Notes: generated from the letters alone by a model not told the origin. A stretch of DNA of 64,000 nucleotides from Streptomyces sp. A3M-1-3 (GCF_024213665.1 NZ_JANAVP010000013.1:124001-188000); one strand, 5' to 3'; counted from the first letter of the stretch, positions 25,965 to 36,388 are shown. A program made the numbers and translations.

Positions 25965-28058
25965 ATGAGCAGTGACCTGCCCCCGATGGAGGAGTTGGAC
26001 CGCGGCACTGGTGCGGCCACAGATGCCGGCGGATGGCTGGGTGTGCTGCCGGTGGCGCTGGTGGCCACCGGCGCCGACGGCCGGATCGTGCGGTGGGATC
26101 CGGTGGCGCAGGAGCTGCTGGGCTACCGGGCGCCCGAGGTTGTGGGCCGGCATGTGGTGGAGCTGCTGCATCCGGGCGTGGACCGGAGCCTGGGCCGGTC
26201 GTTGTGGGAGGCGGCTGCCGCGGGACACGGTGTGATGGGTGTGGTCACGGCGTGGCACCGGGACGGGCACCCGCTGGAGCTGGAGATCTGGGCATGTCCG
26301 GTCCCGGGCGGTGATCGCAGCCCTGGGGTGCTGGTCTTCGCCGCCGACGCCTTCGGCGCCCGCCGGGTCCGGGGGGCCTCGGTCGTGTGGGACGGGCTGT
26401 TCGCCCGCTCACCGGTCGGGATCGCGGTGCTCGACACGCAGCTTCGGTTCTTGCAGGTCAACCCCGCCTTGCAGGCGATGAACGGCCTCCCCGAGACGGC
26501 TCATGTGGGGCGGCGCCTGGCGCAGGTGCTGCCGGAGGTGAATGCCGAGGAGATGGAGGAGGTGATGCGCCGGGTACTGGCCGACGGTGAACCGGTGGTG
26601 GACTTCCGCCGCGTCGGGCGCACGCCGGCCGACCCCGAGCGCGACCAGGTGTGGTCGTGTTCCTACGTACGCCTGGAGGACGCCCACGGCCGGCCGATCG
26701 GGATCACTGCCTCGATCATCGACATCACCGCCCAGCAGCAGGCCGAAGTGGAACTGGACGCCGGCCGCCGCAAGCTCGCCCTGCTGAACGAGGCCAGCGT
26801 CCGGATCGGCACGACTCTGGAGCTGGAGCGGACCGCGCAGGAACTTGCCGAAGTGGCCGTGCCCCGCCTGGCGGACGCGGTCACCGTCGATGTACTGGAG
26901 ACGGTCGCCACCGGCGGCGAGTCCGGCGGCGGGCTCATGGGCGGCGCCGCCCTGCGCCGACTGGGCAAGGCTCCTCTCAGCGGCTCGCCGGTCGCAGATG
27001 TCCTCACCCCGCTGGGCCGGACGCTGGCCTTCCCGGCCACCGCCCCCTACACCCAGGCTCTCGCGCAGCGGCAGCCTTTCCTGCTCGCCCGCGTGGACGC
27101 CCGCGCGATCGCCCCAGCGGCCCGCTACTCCGACAAGCCGGAACGGCTGCTGCGGATGGGCGTGCATTCCTTCATGATGGCGCCCCTGGTCGCCCGCGGC
27201 GTGGTGCTGGGCGTGGCCACCTTCTACCGCACCGGGCCGGGCGGGCCGTTCGACTCCGCCGACGTCGCGCTGGCCGACGATCTGGCCGCCCGGGCGGCAG
27301 TCTGCATCGACAACGCCCGCCTGTACAACCGGGAGCACGACACCGCCCTGATCCTGCAGCGCAGCATGCTGCCGCAGCACGTGACGCCGCCGGCCGGTAT
27401 CGAGATCGACCACCGCTACCTGCCGGCCAGCGACACCAACGAGGTCGGCGGCGACTGGTACGACGTCATCCCGCTCCGTGACGGCAAGGCGGCTCTGCTG
27501 ATCGGCGACGTGATGGGCCACGGCATCGCCGCCGCGGCGGTCATGGGGCGGCTGTCCAGCAGCGTGCGGGCACTCGCCCGCCTCGACCTTCGTGCCGACG
27601 AGCTCCTGCGCCATCTGGAGGCCACCCTGGCCGACCTCGCCGAGCCGCTGCTGGCCACCTTCCTGTACGCCGTCTGCGACCCACGCACCGGCCGCTGTCA
27701 GATCACCCGCGCCGGCCACCCCCCGCCCGCCGTCGTCGACCCCGACGGCACCGCGCACCTGCTGCGGCTGCCTGCCGGAGTCCCGGTGGGCGTGGGCGGC
27801 TACGACTACACCACCACCGAGGTGGACCTGGCCCCGGGCAGCATTCTCGTGCTGTACACCGACGGCCTCATCGAAGCCCGCGGCCGCGACATCGACGAAC
27901 GCCTGACCGAACTCACCCGCCTGCTCACCGGCACCACAGAGCTGGACGGCCTGTGCGACACCCTGCTCAGCCACCTCACCCCCACCTCCGCCGACGACGA
28001 CATCGCCCTGCTCATCGCACGCATCGGCAGCCCCGATGCGGGGCGACGGCGAGCTTGA
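25965..28058 (+). CDS. PAS-PAS-GAF-PP2C phosphatase (SpoIIE type)
   Basis: A 697-residue paralogue of the preceding phosphatase: PAS ~20-115 (VALVATGADGRIVRWDPVAQ), PAS ~140-240 (ARSPVGIAVLDTQLRFLQ), GAF ~265-440, PP2C ~465-695. The PP2C domain has the two metal-binding motifs EVGGDWYDVIPL and IGDVMGHGIAAA and the terminal DDDIALLIARI. It lacks the C-terminal HATPase of its neighbour. It probably dephosphorylates a STAS anti-anti-sigma factor in response to signals bound by PAS/GAF. The gene ends 141 bp before the hydrogenase island, on the same strand. Confidence 0.92.
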   Translation: MSSDLPPMEELDRGTGAATDAGGWLGVLPVALVATGADGRIVRWDPVAQELLGYRAPEVVGRHVVELLHPGVDRSLGRSLWEAAAAGHGVMGVVTAWHRDGHPLELEIWACPVPGGDRSPGVLVFAADAFGARRVRGASVVWDGLFARSPVGIAVLDTQLRFLQVNPALQAMNGLPETAHVGRRLAQVLPEVNAEEMEEVMRRVLADGEPVVDFRRVGRTPADPERDQVWSCSYVRLEDAHGRPIGITASIIDITAQQQAEVELDAGRRKLALLNEASVRIGTTLELERTAQELAEVAVPRLADAVTVDVLETVATGGESGGGLMGGAALRRLGKAPLSGSPVADVLTPLGRTLAFPATAPYTQALAQRQPFLLARVDARAIAPAARYSDKPERLLRMGVHSFMMAPLVARGVVLGVATFYRTGPGGPFDSADVALADDLAARAAVCIDNARLYNREHDTALILQRSMLPQHVTPPAGIEIDHRYLPASDTNEVGGDWYDVIPLRDGKAALLIGDVMGHGIAAAAVMGRLSSSVRALARLDLRADELLRHLEATLADLAEPLLATFLYAVCDPRTGRCQITRAGHPPPAVVDPDGTAHLLRLPAGVPVGVGGYDYTTTEVDLAPGSILVLYTDGLIEARGRDIDERLTELTRLLTGTTELDGLCDTLLSHLTPTSADDDIALLIARIGSPDAGRRRA

Positions 28059-28199
28059 CCGACCCCCAGGTGGCCGCACGCGGGGTTCGCTTTCGGGTGA
28101 CCCTGCGGCTTGGCGTCGACCGCGGACAGTTCATGTGCTCAACGATCACAGGCGGCCGGGGGAGTCCCGGCCTGAGACGTTGACCGCCGGAAGGTTGGC

Positions 28200-29993
28200 A
28201 TGCACATCCTGCTCGTCGCCAGCGTGTTCAACAGCCTCACCCAGCGCATCCACGCCGAACTGGCGGACCGCGGCCACACCGTGACAGTGGCGCTGGCACT
28301 GGACGACGCGTCCGTGCGGGACGCCGTACGCCGGCACCAGCCCCATCTCATCGTGGCGCCGATGCTGAAGACGGCGATCCCCCGAGATGTGTGGTCCGCG
28401 CATACGTGTCTCGTCGTCCATCCCGGCCCCGTGGGCGACCGCGGGCCCTCGTCCCTCGACTGGGCCATTCACGACGACGCCGAGCGTTGGGGTGTGACCG
28501 TCCTTGAGGCCAACGGAGAGATGGATGCGGGCGACGTGTGGGCCTCGGCGGACTGCCCGGTGCCCCGGGTGGCCAAGAGCGACCTGTACCGGAACGAGGT
28601 GTCCGACGCCGCACTGACGGCGGTGCTGCTGGCGGTCGAGCGCTTCGCCGCCGGGACGTACATCCCCCGGCCGCAGCGGTGCGAAGCCGGGGGAGAGGCC
28701 GGCCGTATCCGGCCGTACCTCGATCAAAGCGTCCGAAGGATCGAGTGGGAGTCGGACAGCACCGAGTCAGTTGTCCGCAAGCTGCGTGCTGCGGACTCGC
28801 AGCCCGGTGTGCTGGACGAACTGCTCGGCGATGAGTGGTACCTCCACGGGGGCCACCCCGAGGACAGGCTCTCCGGTCGGCCGGGCGAGCTCCTGGCCAC
28901 CAGGGTCGGCGCGATCTGCCGGGCGACGACGGACGGCGCCGTGTGGATTCCCGAGCTGCGGCCCCGGCGTAAACCGGGGCAGCCCGCCACGTTCAAACTG
29001 CCCGCCGCACTGGCGCTGGCCGGCAGGCTGCCCGCCTTGCGAGAACGCCCGGCCCCGTTGCACCTGGACACCCATCGCCGCACCTGGAGCGACATCCGCT
29101 ACCGGGAGGACCGACAGGTCGGCTTCCTCTCGTTCTCCTTCCCCGGCGGCGCGATGAGCGCCGCGCACTGCCGGCGCCTGCTGGACGCCTACCGGTTGGC
29201 TTGCGCACGCCCCACCTCGGTGCTGGTGCTGGGCGGCCGCCGAGATTTCTTCTCCAACGGCATCCATCTCAATCTGATCGAGGCAGCCGACAACCCCGGT
29301 GCGGAATCCTGGGCCAACATCAACGCCATGGACGACCTGGTCGAAGCCGTCCTGACGACCACCGACCGACTTGTGGTCTGCGCTGTCGGCGGAAACGCTG
29401 CCGCGGGCGGGGTGATGCTGGCCCTGGCGGCGGACGAGGTGTGGTGCAGGTCCGGCGCCGTGCTGAATCCGCACTACCGCCTGATGGGGCTGTACGGCTC
29501 GGAGTTCTGGACGTACACGCTGCCCCGCAGGGTGGGTAGCGCCGTCGCCGACCGGCTGATGCAGCAGGCACTTCCGGTCAGTGCGACAGCCGCGCGGCAG
29601 CTGGGACTTGTAGACCGGCTGATCGAGTGCACCCCGCAGGATTTCACCGCAGAGGTCGCCCAGCTGGCCGCACACCTGGCCTCTCTGCCCGCGGTGCAGT
29701 CCCGGATCGCCGAGAAGAAGACCGAACGGGACCGCCAGGAGGCTGTCAAACCGCTCGCCGCCTTCCGCGAGGAGGAGCTGGCTCGCATGCTGCGGACGTT
29801 CTCCGACCCGGACGCCCCGTACCACGCGCTGCGCCGCGCGTTCGTCCGCAAGGAGCCACCGCTCCGTACGCCACCGCACCTCGACACGCCCACGACCGGA
29901 CGGCGGGCATCCCGCCCGGCTCGGCCCCCCGTCACTGGATCGGCCCCGCATGAGGTCACCCCGGAGCCGGAGGCCTGCTACCAAGAAGACTGA
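28200..29993 (+). CDS. hypX: HypX, CO-ligand-forming hydrogenase maturation protein
   Basis: A 597-residue two-domain protein. Residues ~1-240 are a formyltransferase (methionyl-tRNA formyltransferase-like) with HPGPVGDRGPSSLDWAI. Residues ~300-520 are a crotonase/enoyl-CoA-hydratase domain (LVLGGRRDFFSNGIHLNLIE, AVGGNAAAGGVMLALAADEV). HypX takes the formyl group of formyl-tetrahydrofolate via formyl-CoA to CO, the Fe ligand of [NiFe] hydrogenases under aerobic conditions. This fits an aerobe. The C-terminal 70 residues are a Pro/Arg-rich tail. GGAAGG precedes the ATG. It is the first gene of the island. Confidence 0.93.
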   Translation: MHILLVASVFNSLTQRIHAELADRGHTVTVALALDDASVRDAVRRHQPHLIVAPMLKTAIPRDVWSAHTCLVVHPGPVGDRGPSSLDWAIHDDAERWGVTVLEANGEMDAGDVWASADCPVPRVAKSDLYRNEVSDAALTAVLLAVERFAAGTYIPRPQRCEAGGEAGRIRPYLDQSVRRIEWESDSTESVVRKLRAADSQPGVLDELLGDEWYLHGGHPEDRLSGRPGELLATRVGAICRATTDGAVWIPELRPRRKPGQPATFKLPAALALAGRLPALRERPAPLHLDTHRRTWSDIRYREDRQVGFLSFSFPGGAMSAAHCRRLLDAYRLACARPTSVLVLGGRRDFFSNGIHLNLIEAADNPGAESWANINAMDDLVEAVLTTTDRLVVCAVGGNAAAGGVMLALAADEVWCRSGAVLNPHYRLMGLYGSEFWTYTLPRRVGSAVADRLMQQALPVSATAARQLGLVDRLIECTPQDFTAEVAQLAAHLASLPAVQSRIAEKKTERDRQEAVKPLAAFREEELARMLRTFSDPDAPYHALRRAFVRKEPPLRTPPHLDTPTTGRRASRPARPPVTGSAPHEVTPEPEACYQED

Positions 29994-30021
29994 AGGTCGA
30001 AATACAGGCTTTCCATACATA

Positions 30022-30035
30022 CCTCCCCAAGGAGG
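30022..30035 (+). promoter_or_regulatory. Hairpin over the hydrogenase small-subunit ribosome site
   Basis: CCTCC (30022-30026) and GGAGG (30031-30035) are perfectly complementary around a CCAA loop. GGAGG is the Shine-Dalgarno sequence of the GTG start at 30044. Pairing would hide it, giving a way to lower or condition translation of the small subunit after hypX. Confidence 0.45.
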
Positions 30036-30043
30036 CACCGCCC

Positions 30044-31123
<1,080 letters not shown>

Positions 31124-31208
31124 ATCCGTAACGCACAGGAACCAAACTCCCACAGACTTCCCCGCGCGCGATCCGACCTCCCGCTTGAAGAAGGGCACGG
31201 CAGACACG

Positions 31209-32993
31209 ATGGCATCGACGACGAAGGCGGCCGGCGACGGCAGCGGCCTGGTGGAAATGGCCTGGGACCCGATCACCCGGATCGTGGGCAGCCTCGGTAT
31301 CCACACAAAGATCGACTTCAAGCAGAAGCGGGTCGCGGAGTGCTACAGCACCTCGTCGGTCTTCCGTGGCTACAGCGTCTTCATGCGCGGCAAGGACCCC
31401 CGGGACGCCCACTTCATCACCAGCCGTATCTGCGGGATCTGCGGCGACAACCACGCCACGTGCTCGGTGTACACGCAGAACATGGCCTACGGGGTGAAGC
31501 CCCCGCACCTCGCCGAGTGGATCATCAACCTCGGCGAGTCCGCCGAGTACATGTTCGACCACAACATCTTCCAGGAGAACCTGGTGGGGGTCGACTACTG
31601 CGAGAAGATGGTCCGCGAGACCAACCCGGGCGTCCTGGAACTGGCCGAGCGCACCGAAGCGCCGCACGCCGGGGACCACGGATACCGCACGATCGCCGAC
31701 ATCATGCGGTCGCTCAACCCCATCGAGGGCGAGTTCTACCGAGAAGCCCTCCAGGTGAGCCGCTACACCCGGGAGATGTTCTGCCTGATGGAGGGCCGCC
31801 ATGTGCACCCCTCCACCCTCTACCCGGGCGGTGTCGGCACGATCGCCTCGGTGCAGCTCTTCACCGACTACCTCACCCGCCTGATGCGCTACGTGGAGTT
31901 CATGAAGCGCGTGGTTCCCCTGCACGACGACCTGTTCGACTTCTTCTACGAAGCCCTTCCCGGGTACGAGGAGGTCGGCCGCCGGCGTGTCCTGCTGGGC
32001 TGCTGGGGGGCGCTGAACGACCCCGAGTACTGCGACTTCACGTACGCCAACATGACCGACTGGGGACGGCGGATGTTCGTCACGCCCGGCATCATCGTCG
32101 ACGGCAAACTGGTCACCAACGACCTCACCGAGATCAACCTCGGCATCCGGATCCTGCTGGGCAGTTCGTACTACGAAGACTGGCAGGGCCAGGAGCAGTT
32201 CGTCACCCAAGACCCGCTCGGCAACCCGGTCGACCCGCGCCACCCGTGGAACCAGCACACCATCCCCGCCCCCCAGAAGCGGGACTTCAACGGCAACTAC
32301 AGCTGGGTGATGTCCCCCCGCTGGTTCGACGGCAAGGACTACCTCGCCCTGGACACCGGCGGCGGCCCCATCGCCCGCCTGTGGTCCACCGCCCTCTCCG
32401 GGCTCGTCGACACCGGCTATGTGAAGGCCACGGGCAACAGCGTGGTCATCAACCTGCCGCGCACCATGACCAAGCCCGAGACCCGCTTCGAATGGAAGAT
32501 CCCGCGGTGGAGCAACGCGCTCGAACGCAACCGCGCCCGCACCTACTTCCAGGCCTACACCGCCGCCGTCGCGCTGCACTTCGCGGAGAAGGGGCTGGAG
32601 GAGGTACGCGCCGGACGCACCCAGACCTGGGAGAAGTTCGAGGTGCCGGACGAGAGCATCGGAGTCGGGTTCACCGAGGCCGTACGCGGTGTCCTCTCGC
32701 ACCACATGGTGATCCGGGACGGCAAGATCGCCAACTACCACCCGTACCCGCCCACCCCCTGGAACGCCAGCACCCGGGACTCCTACGGAACACCGGGCCC
32801 GTACGAGGACGCCGTGCAGAACACGCCGATCTTCGAGGAGAACACACCGGAGAACTTCAAGGGCATCGACATCATGCGGACCGTGCGCAGCTTCGACCCC
32901 TGCCTGCCGTGCGGCGTCCACATGTACGTGGGCGAGGGCAAGACCGTACAGAAGATGCACGTGCCCACCGGCCTGAGCGGTCTGGCCGGATGA
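31209..32993 (+). CDS. hhyL: Group 1h [NiFe]-hydrogenase large subunit
   Basis: A 594-residue catalytic subunit that oxidises H2 at a Ni-Fe(CN)2CO site. The N-terminal motif SRICGICGDNHATC supplies Cys75/Cys78, and the C-terminal motif DPCLPCGVH supplies Cys565/Cys568. The 23 residues after His571 (MYVGEG to LAG) are the peptide removed by the maturation endopeptidase once nickel is inserted. Homologues scavenge atmospheric H2 during non-growth and spores. ATG 31209 is preferred; TTG at 31185 is an in-frame alternative. The stop overlaps the NifU-like gene. Confidence 0.95.
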   Translation: MASTTKAAGDGSGLVEMAWDPITRIVGSLGIHTKIDFKQKRVAECYSTSSVFRGYSVFMRGKDPRDAHFITSRICGICGDNHATCSVYTQNMAYGVKPPHLAEWIINLGESAEYMFDHNIFQENLVGVDYCEKMVRETNPGVLELAERTEAPHAGDHGYRTIADIMRSLNPIEGEFYREALQVSRYTREMFCLMEGRHVHPSTLYPGGVGTIASVQLFTDYLTRLMRYVEFMKRVVPLHDDLFDFFYEALPGYEEVGRRRVLLGCWGALNDPEYCDFTYANMTDWGRRMFVTPGIIVDGKLVTNDLTEINLGIRILLGSSYYEDWQGQEQFVTQDPLGNPVDPRHPWNQHTIPAPQKRDFNGNYSWVMSPRWFDGKDYLALDTGGGPIARLWSTALSGLVDTGYVKATGNSVVINLPRTMTKPETRFEWKIPRWSNALERNRARTYFQAYTAAVALHFAEKGLEEVRAGRTQTWEKFEVPDESIGVGFTEAVRGVLSHHMVIRDGKIANYHPYPPTPWNASTRDSYGTPGPYEDAVQNTPIFEENTPENFKGIDIMRTVRSFDPCLPCGVHMYVGEGKTVQKMHVPTGLSGLAG

Positions 32994-33583
32994 GCGCGGT
33001 GAACGCGGAGCAGGCCGGGCGGCGTGTCGAGGAGGTACTCGACCGCCTGGCCGCCACCGGGGACCAGGCGGTGTGCGCGGCGGCCGAGGAACTGGTGCGG
33101 GTCCTGATGGACTTCTACGGCGCCGGGCTGGCCCGGATCGTCAGTCTGCTCGACGGCCCCGCATCCAAGAGCCCGACGGACGGCCGCCTGGCCGGACTGC
33201 TCGGGGACGAACTGGTCGCCGGCCTGCTGGTCCTGCACGACCTGCACCCCGAGGACACCGACACCCGGATCGCGCGCGCCCTGGAATCCGTCCGCGACCT
33301 TGCGCTGGAGGTGGCGGGCTTCGACGACACCACCGCAACTTTGCGCCTGCGGTCCGCAAGCGGTGCGGGCTGCGGCTGCCCCAGCACGGGCGCGGCGTCC
33401 CAGCAGGCCGTCGAGGACGCTCTCGCCTGCTTCGCGCCCGAGGTGAAGACCGTAGAACTGGAGCCCACTGCGGCCCCCCGGGAACCGGCGCTGCTCCAGA
33501 TCGGGGCAGGCCCCCGGACAGGTCCGCAGACAGGCCCCCGGACAGGCGCAGCCCCCGAACCGGCCCCGGCGAAGGCGCCGTGA
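32990..33583 (+). CDS. NifU-like hydrogenase accessory protein
   Basis: A 197-residue protein resembling the C-terminal domain of NifU iron-sulfur scaffolds: LVRVLMDFYGAGLARIVSLL, ARALESVRDLALEVAGF, a compact AGCGCP Cys pair, then VEDALACFAPEVKTVELE. A Pro/Gly-rich tail contains three GPxTG repeats. It overlaps hhyL by ATGA. In Mycobacterium smegmatis an iron-sulfur protein encoded beside hhyL mediates electron transfer; this gene could play that role or help build clusters. Orthology is not proven here. Confidence 0.75.
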   Translation: MSAVNAEQAGRRVEEVLDRLAATGDQAVCAAAEELVRVLMDFYGAGLARIVSLLDGPASKSPTDGRLAGLLGDELVAGLLVLHDLHPEDTDTRIARALESVRDLALEVAGFDDTTATLRLRSASGAGCGCPSTGAASQQAVEDALACFAPEVKTVELEPTAAPREPALLQIGAGPRTGPQTGPRTGAAPEPAPAKAP

Positions 33584-34248
33584 GCGCGCCCCGGATCTCG
33601 CCGCCGCCTCACGGGCCGGCAACGCAATTCCGCGGCCTGCGCCGGTTTCTGACCGAGCGTCCGCCCCGGCCGGAACGGTGCGAGCTGTGTGGAGTTCCGG
33701 TGCCCGACGACAGCCACCGGCACCTGGTGGACACCGAGAAGCGCGCGCTTGCCTGCGCCTGTACCTCGTGTGCCCTCCTGTTCGAACAGGAGGGTGCCGC
33801 GGGCGGCCGCTTCCGGGCGGTTCCGGACCGCTATCTGGCCGACCCGGACCACCGCCTCGACACCGGCGCGTGGGAACTCCTGCAGATCCCGGTCGGCGTC
33901 GCCTTCTTCTTCCGCAACGCGGCGCTCGACCGGCTGGTGGCGTTCTACCCGAGCCCGGCCGGTGCGACCGAGAGCGAACTCGAGCCGTCGGCCTGGCAGA
34001 GCGTACTCGGCGGCAGCCGACTGGCCGGACTGCTCCAACCCGACGTGGAGGCACTGCTGTTGCGCCGCTCGGACGGCCGGTCCGAGTGCTATCTCGTCCC
34101 GATCGACATCTGTTACGAACTGGTGGGCCGGATGCGCCTGCTGTGGCAGGGCTTCGACGGTGGAGCCGAGGCCCGCGCCGATCTGGACGCGTTCTTCGAC
34201 CACGTACGGCAACGGGCCCGGCCGGCCCGGAGGGAGGACAGGCTGTGA
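33580..34248 (+). CDS. Hydrogenase-linked DUF5947-type protein
   Basis: A 222-residue protein of unknown function, probably DUF5947. Two Cys pairs, CELCGVP (about residues 28-31) and CACTSCALLFEQ (about 59-64), suggest a rubredoxin- or zinc-type site in the first third. The middle is a folded alpha/beta region (WELLQIPVGVAFFFRN, LVAFYPSPAGATESEL) and the C-terminal helix has CYELVGRMRLLWQGF. It starts at GTG overlapping the NifU-like stop and ends overlapping the next gene. A redox partner or cofactor-insertion role is an inference from the operon. Confidence 0.75.
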   Translation: MSAPRISPPPHGPATQFRGLRRFLTERPPRPERCELCGVPVPDDSHRHLVDTEKRALACACTSCALLFEQEGAAGGRFRAVPDRYLADPDHRLDTGAWELLQIPVGVAFFFRNAALDRLVAFYPSPAGATESELEPSAWQSVLGGSRLAGLLQPDVEALLLRRSDGRSECYLVPIDICYELVGRMRLLWQGFDGGAEARADLDAFFDHVRQRARPARREDRL

Positions 34249-34949
34249 CGGAGTTCGCCTTCACGTGCACCGGCGTACGCGCCGACCAGTACGCCGCCGG
34301 CCCGACCCTGGTCTTCCGGCTGCGCATCACCGCGTCCGAGAACACCCGGGTGCACGCCCTCGCGCTGCGCTGCCAGATCCGTATCGAACCGGCCCGGCGC
34401 GGCTACGAGCCCGCGGAGGCCGACCGGCTGGCGGACCTGTTCGGTGAGCGCTCACGTTGGGGCAGCACGCTCCAGCCGGTGCAGTTCGCACAGGTCTCCC
34501 TCATGGTCCCCGGCTTCACGGCAGAGACCGAGACCGATCTCGTCGTGCCCTGCACTTACGACACGGACGTCGCCGCCGGCCGGTACTTCAGCGCGCTCTC
34601 GGGCGGCGAGGTGCCGCTGCTGATGCTCTTCTCCGGCACGGCATTCACCGGAGCGGGCGGTTTCCGCGTCGAGCCGGTGCCATGGGACCGGGAGGCGGCC
34701 TTCCGGATGCCGGTGGAGGTATGGCAGGAGATGATCGAGCAGCACTTCCCCGGCTGCGGCTGGATCCGGCTGCCCCGCGACACGATGGACGCCCTGCTCG
34801 CCTTCCGTTCGCGGCGGGCGCTGCCGTCGTGGGAGGCGACCCTGCGCGCACTCCTGGACGCGGCCGGCCCGCCGGACCCTCAGCCGCCGTCGGCCCGCGC
34901 CCTGTTCGGCGCACCACCGCCGCGCGTCACGGAGAGGACAGGGCCGTGA
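34245..34949 (+). CDS. Hydrogenase-linked DUF6084-type protein
   Basis: A 234-residue protein, probably DUF6084. It is beta-rich in appearance (FAFTCTGVRADQYAAGPTLV, ALRCQIRIEPARRGY, LVVPCTYDTDVAAGRYFSAL) with a C-terminal helical part (MPVEVWQEMIEQHFPGCGW). No cofactor motif is evident; four Cys are scattered. It is coupled by GTGA overlaps at both ends between DUF5947 and a larger unknown protein. A role in group 1h hydrogenase assembly or membrane association is inferred only from the operon. Confidence 0.72.
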   Translation: MTEFAFTCTGVRADQYAAGPTLVFRLRITASENTRVHALALRCQIRIEPARRGYEPAEADRLADLFGERSRWGSTLQPVQFAQVSLMVPGFTAETETDLVVPCTYDTDVAAGRYFSALSGGEVPLLMLFSGTAFTGAGGFRVEPVPWDREAAFRMPVEVWQEMIEQHFPGCGWIRLPRDTMDALLAFRSRRALPSWEATLRALLDAAGPPDPQPPSARALFGAPPPRVTERTGP

Positions 34950-36388
34950 CGACAGCCGCCTTCACCCCGGAGACGGAATCCCGTTTCGCCGTCGCCCGCC
35001 AGGTGGCCGACGCCGTCCTCTTCGAGGGCTATGTGCTGTACCCGTACCGGGCATCGGCGGCCAAGAACCGGCTGCGCTGGCAGTTCGGGGTGCTCGTACC
35101 GCCCGCCTGGGGCGCCGAGTGCGAAGAGCACGACTTCCAGCACACCGAATGCCTGATGGAACCGAAGGCAGGCGCGACTCTGGCGGTCGAGTTGCGGTTC
35201 CTCCACGCCCAGCGGCGGACCGTACAACGGGCCTGCAAGGACAGCGGCTTCGAGACCGTGCCCGAACTCCGCCTCGAGGACCGGGTCCTGGTCCCCTGGG
35301 ACGAGGGCGCCGAAGAACGCGTCGAGGTCGTCACCACGGTTGCCGAGCTGATGGGGGACGGTGTCACGGTCCCCTTCAGCCGTCCCGCCCGGGAGGAGAC
35401 CGAGCCCGTCCTCGACGCGGCCGGCCGGCCCGTCGGCCGCCTGCTCCGCCGGTGCGAGGAAGTCAGCGGCGCCGTGCGGCTGACCGCGCGTGAACTCACC
35501 GGACCCTGCCGGGTGATGCGGCTGACCGCCGTCGTGGAGAACACCAGCACATGGACGCCACCGGACGGGACGGCCGACCGCGACGCCGCACTGCCGCGCT
35601 CGCTGGTGGCCGCACACCTGCTGATGGGCCTCAGCGCCGGGTCGTTCCTGTCCATGACCGACCCGCCCGAGTGGGCCAAGGGCGCGATCAAGTCGTGCCG
35701 CAACCTGCACACCTGGCCGGTACTCGCCGGCGAACCCGGCCGCGCGGACCTCGTGCTGTCCTCCCCGATCATCCTGGAGGATCACCCGGCCATCGCCCCG
35801 GAGAGCCCCGGGGCGCTCTACGACGCGACGGAGATCGACGAGATCCTCGCGCTGCGCACCGCGGCCCTCACCGACGAGGAGAAGCGCGAGGCCCGGGGTA
35901 CCGACGAGCGGGCGGCCGCAGTGATCGATCTGGCCGACTCGATGCCTCCCGAGGTCCTGGAGCGCCTGCACGGCGCGGTACGGGCCCTGCGCGAGGTGAC
36001 CGGCCCCGACCCCGCACCCGCACCCGTACTCATCCCAGCCGGCCCGGCCCTGCCCGACACGTACGGCGTGCAGCCGCCGGACACCCCGTGGTGGGACCCG
36101 GCGAACGATTCCGGCTTCGACCCGGCACGCGACCGGGTCTTGGTGGACGGCCGGTCATTGGGCGCCGGAAGCCGCGTGCTGCTGCGGCCGGGGCTGCGGC
36201 GCACCGACGCCCAGGACCTGTTCCTGCAAGGCCGCAGCGCGAAGGTGGAGGCGGTGCTGCACGACGTGGACGGGGGAGTACACCTCGCGGTGACGGTGGA
36301 GGGCGATCCGGGCGCCGACATCCGCCGTGAGCAGGGGCGGTTCCTGTACTTCCAGCCCGACGAGGTCGCCCCCCTGGAGGACGTATGA
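34946..36388 (+). CDS. 480-residue uncharacterised hydrogenase-operon protein
   Basis: The GTG start overlaps the previous stop. The N-terminal ~300 residues have VLFEGYVLYPYRASAAKN and CEEHDFQHTECLMEP, and later GPCRVMRLTAVVENTSTW and LVAAHLLMGLSAGSFLSMTD. The C-terminal ~90 residues (WWDPANDSGFDPARDRVLVD, GLRRTDAQDLFLQGRSAKVE) look like a small beta domain. No membrane helix or known catalytic motif was seen. It is the largest unknown in the island and is coupled on both sides, so it is almost certainly produced with the hydrogenase. Confidence 0.75.
   Translation: MTTAAFTPETESRFAVARQVADAVLFEGYVLYPYRASAAKNRLRWQFGVLVPPAWGAECEEHDFQHTECLMEPKAGATLAVELRFLHAQRRTVQRACKDSGFETVPELRLEDRVLVPWDEGAEERVEVVTTVAELMGDGVTVPFSRPAREETEPVLDAAGRPVGRLLRRCEEVSGAVRLTARELTGPCRVMRLTAVVENTSTWTPPDGTADRDAALPRSLVAAHLLMGLSAGSFLSMTDPPEWAKGAIKSCRNLHTWPVLAGEPGRADLVLSSPIILEDHPAIAPESPGALYDATEIDEILALRTAALTDEEKREARGTDERAAAVIDLADSMPPEVLERLHGAVRALREVTGPDPAPAPVLIPAGPALPDTYGVQPPDTPWWDPANDSGFDPARDRVLVDGRSLGAGSRVLLRPGLRRTDAQDLFLQGRSAKVEAVLHDVDGGVHLAVTVEGDPGADIRREQGRFLYFQPDEVAPLEDV

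Noticed and set aside
28200..29993. Fatty-acid or crotonase metabolism for the hypX crotonase domain
   Set aside because: The fused formyltransferase domain and the hydrogenase setting define HypX; beta-oxidation is not supported.
31340..32980. Long overlapping + frame across the hydrogenase large subunit
   Set aside because: Frame shadow of hhyL; only the part after 32990, in the same frame, is a real (NifU-like) gene.
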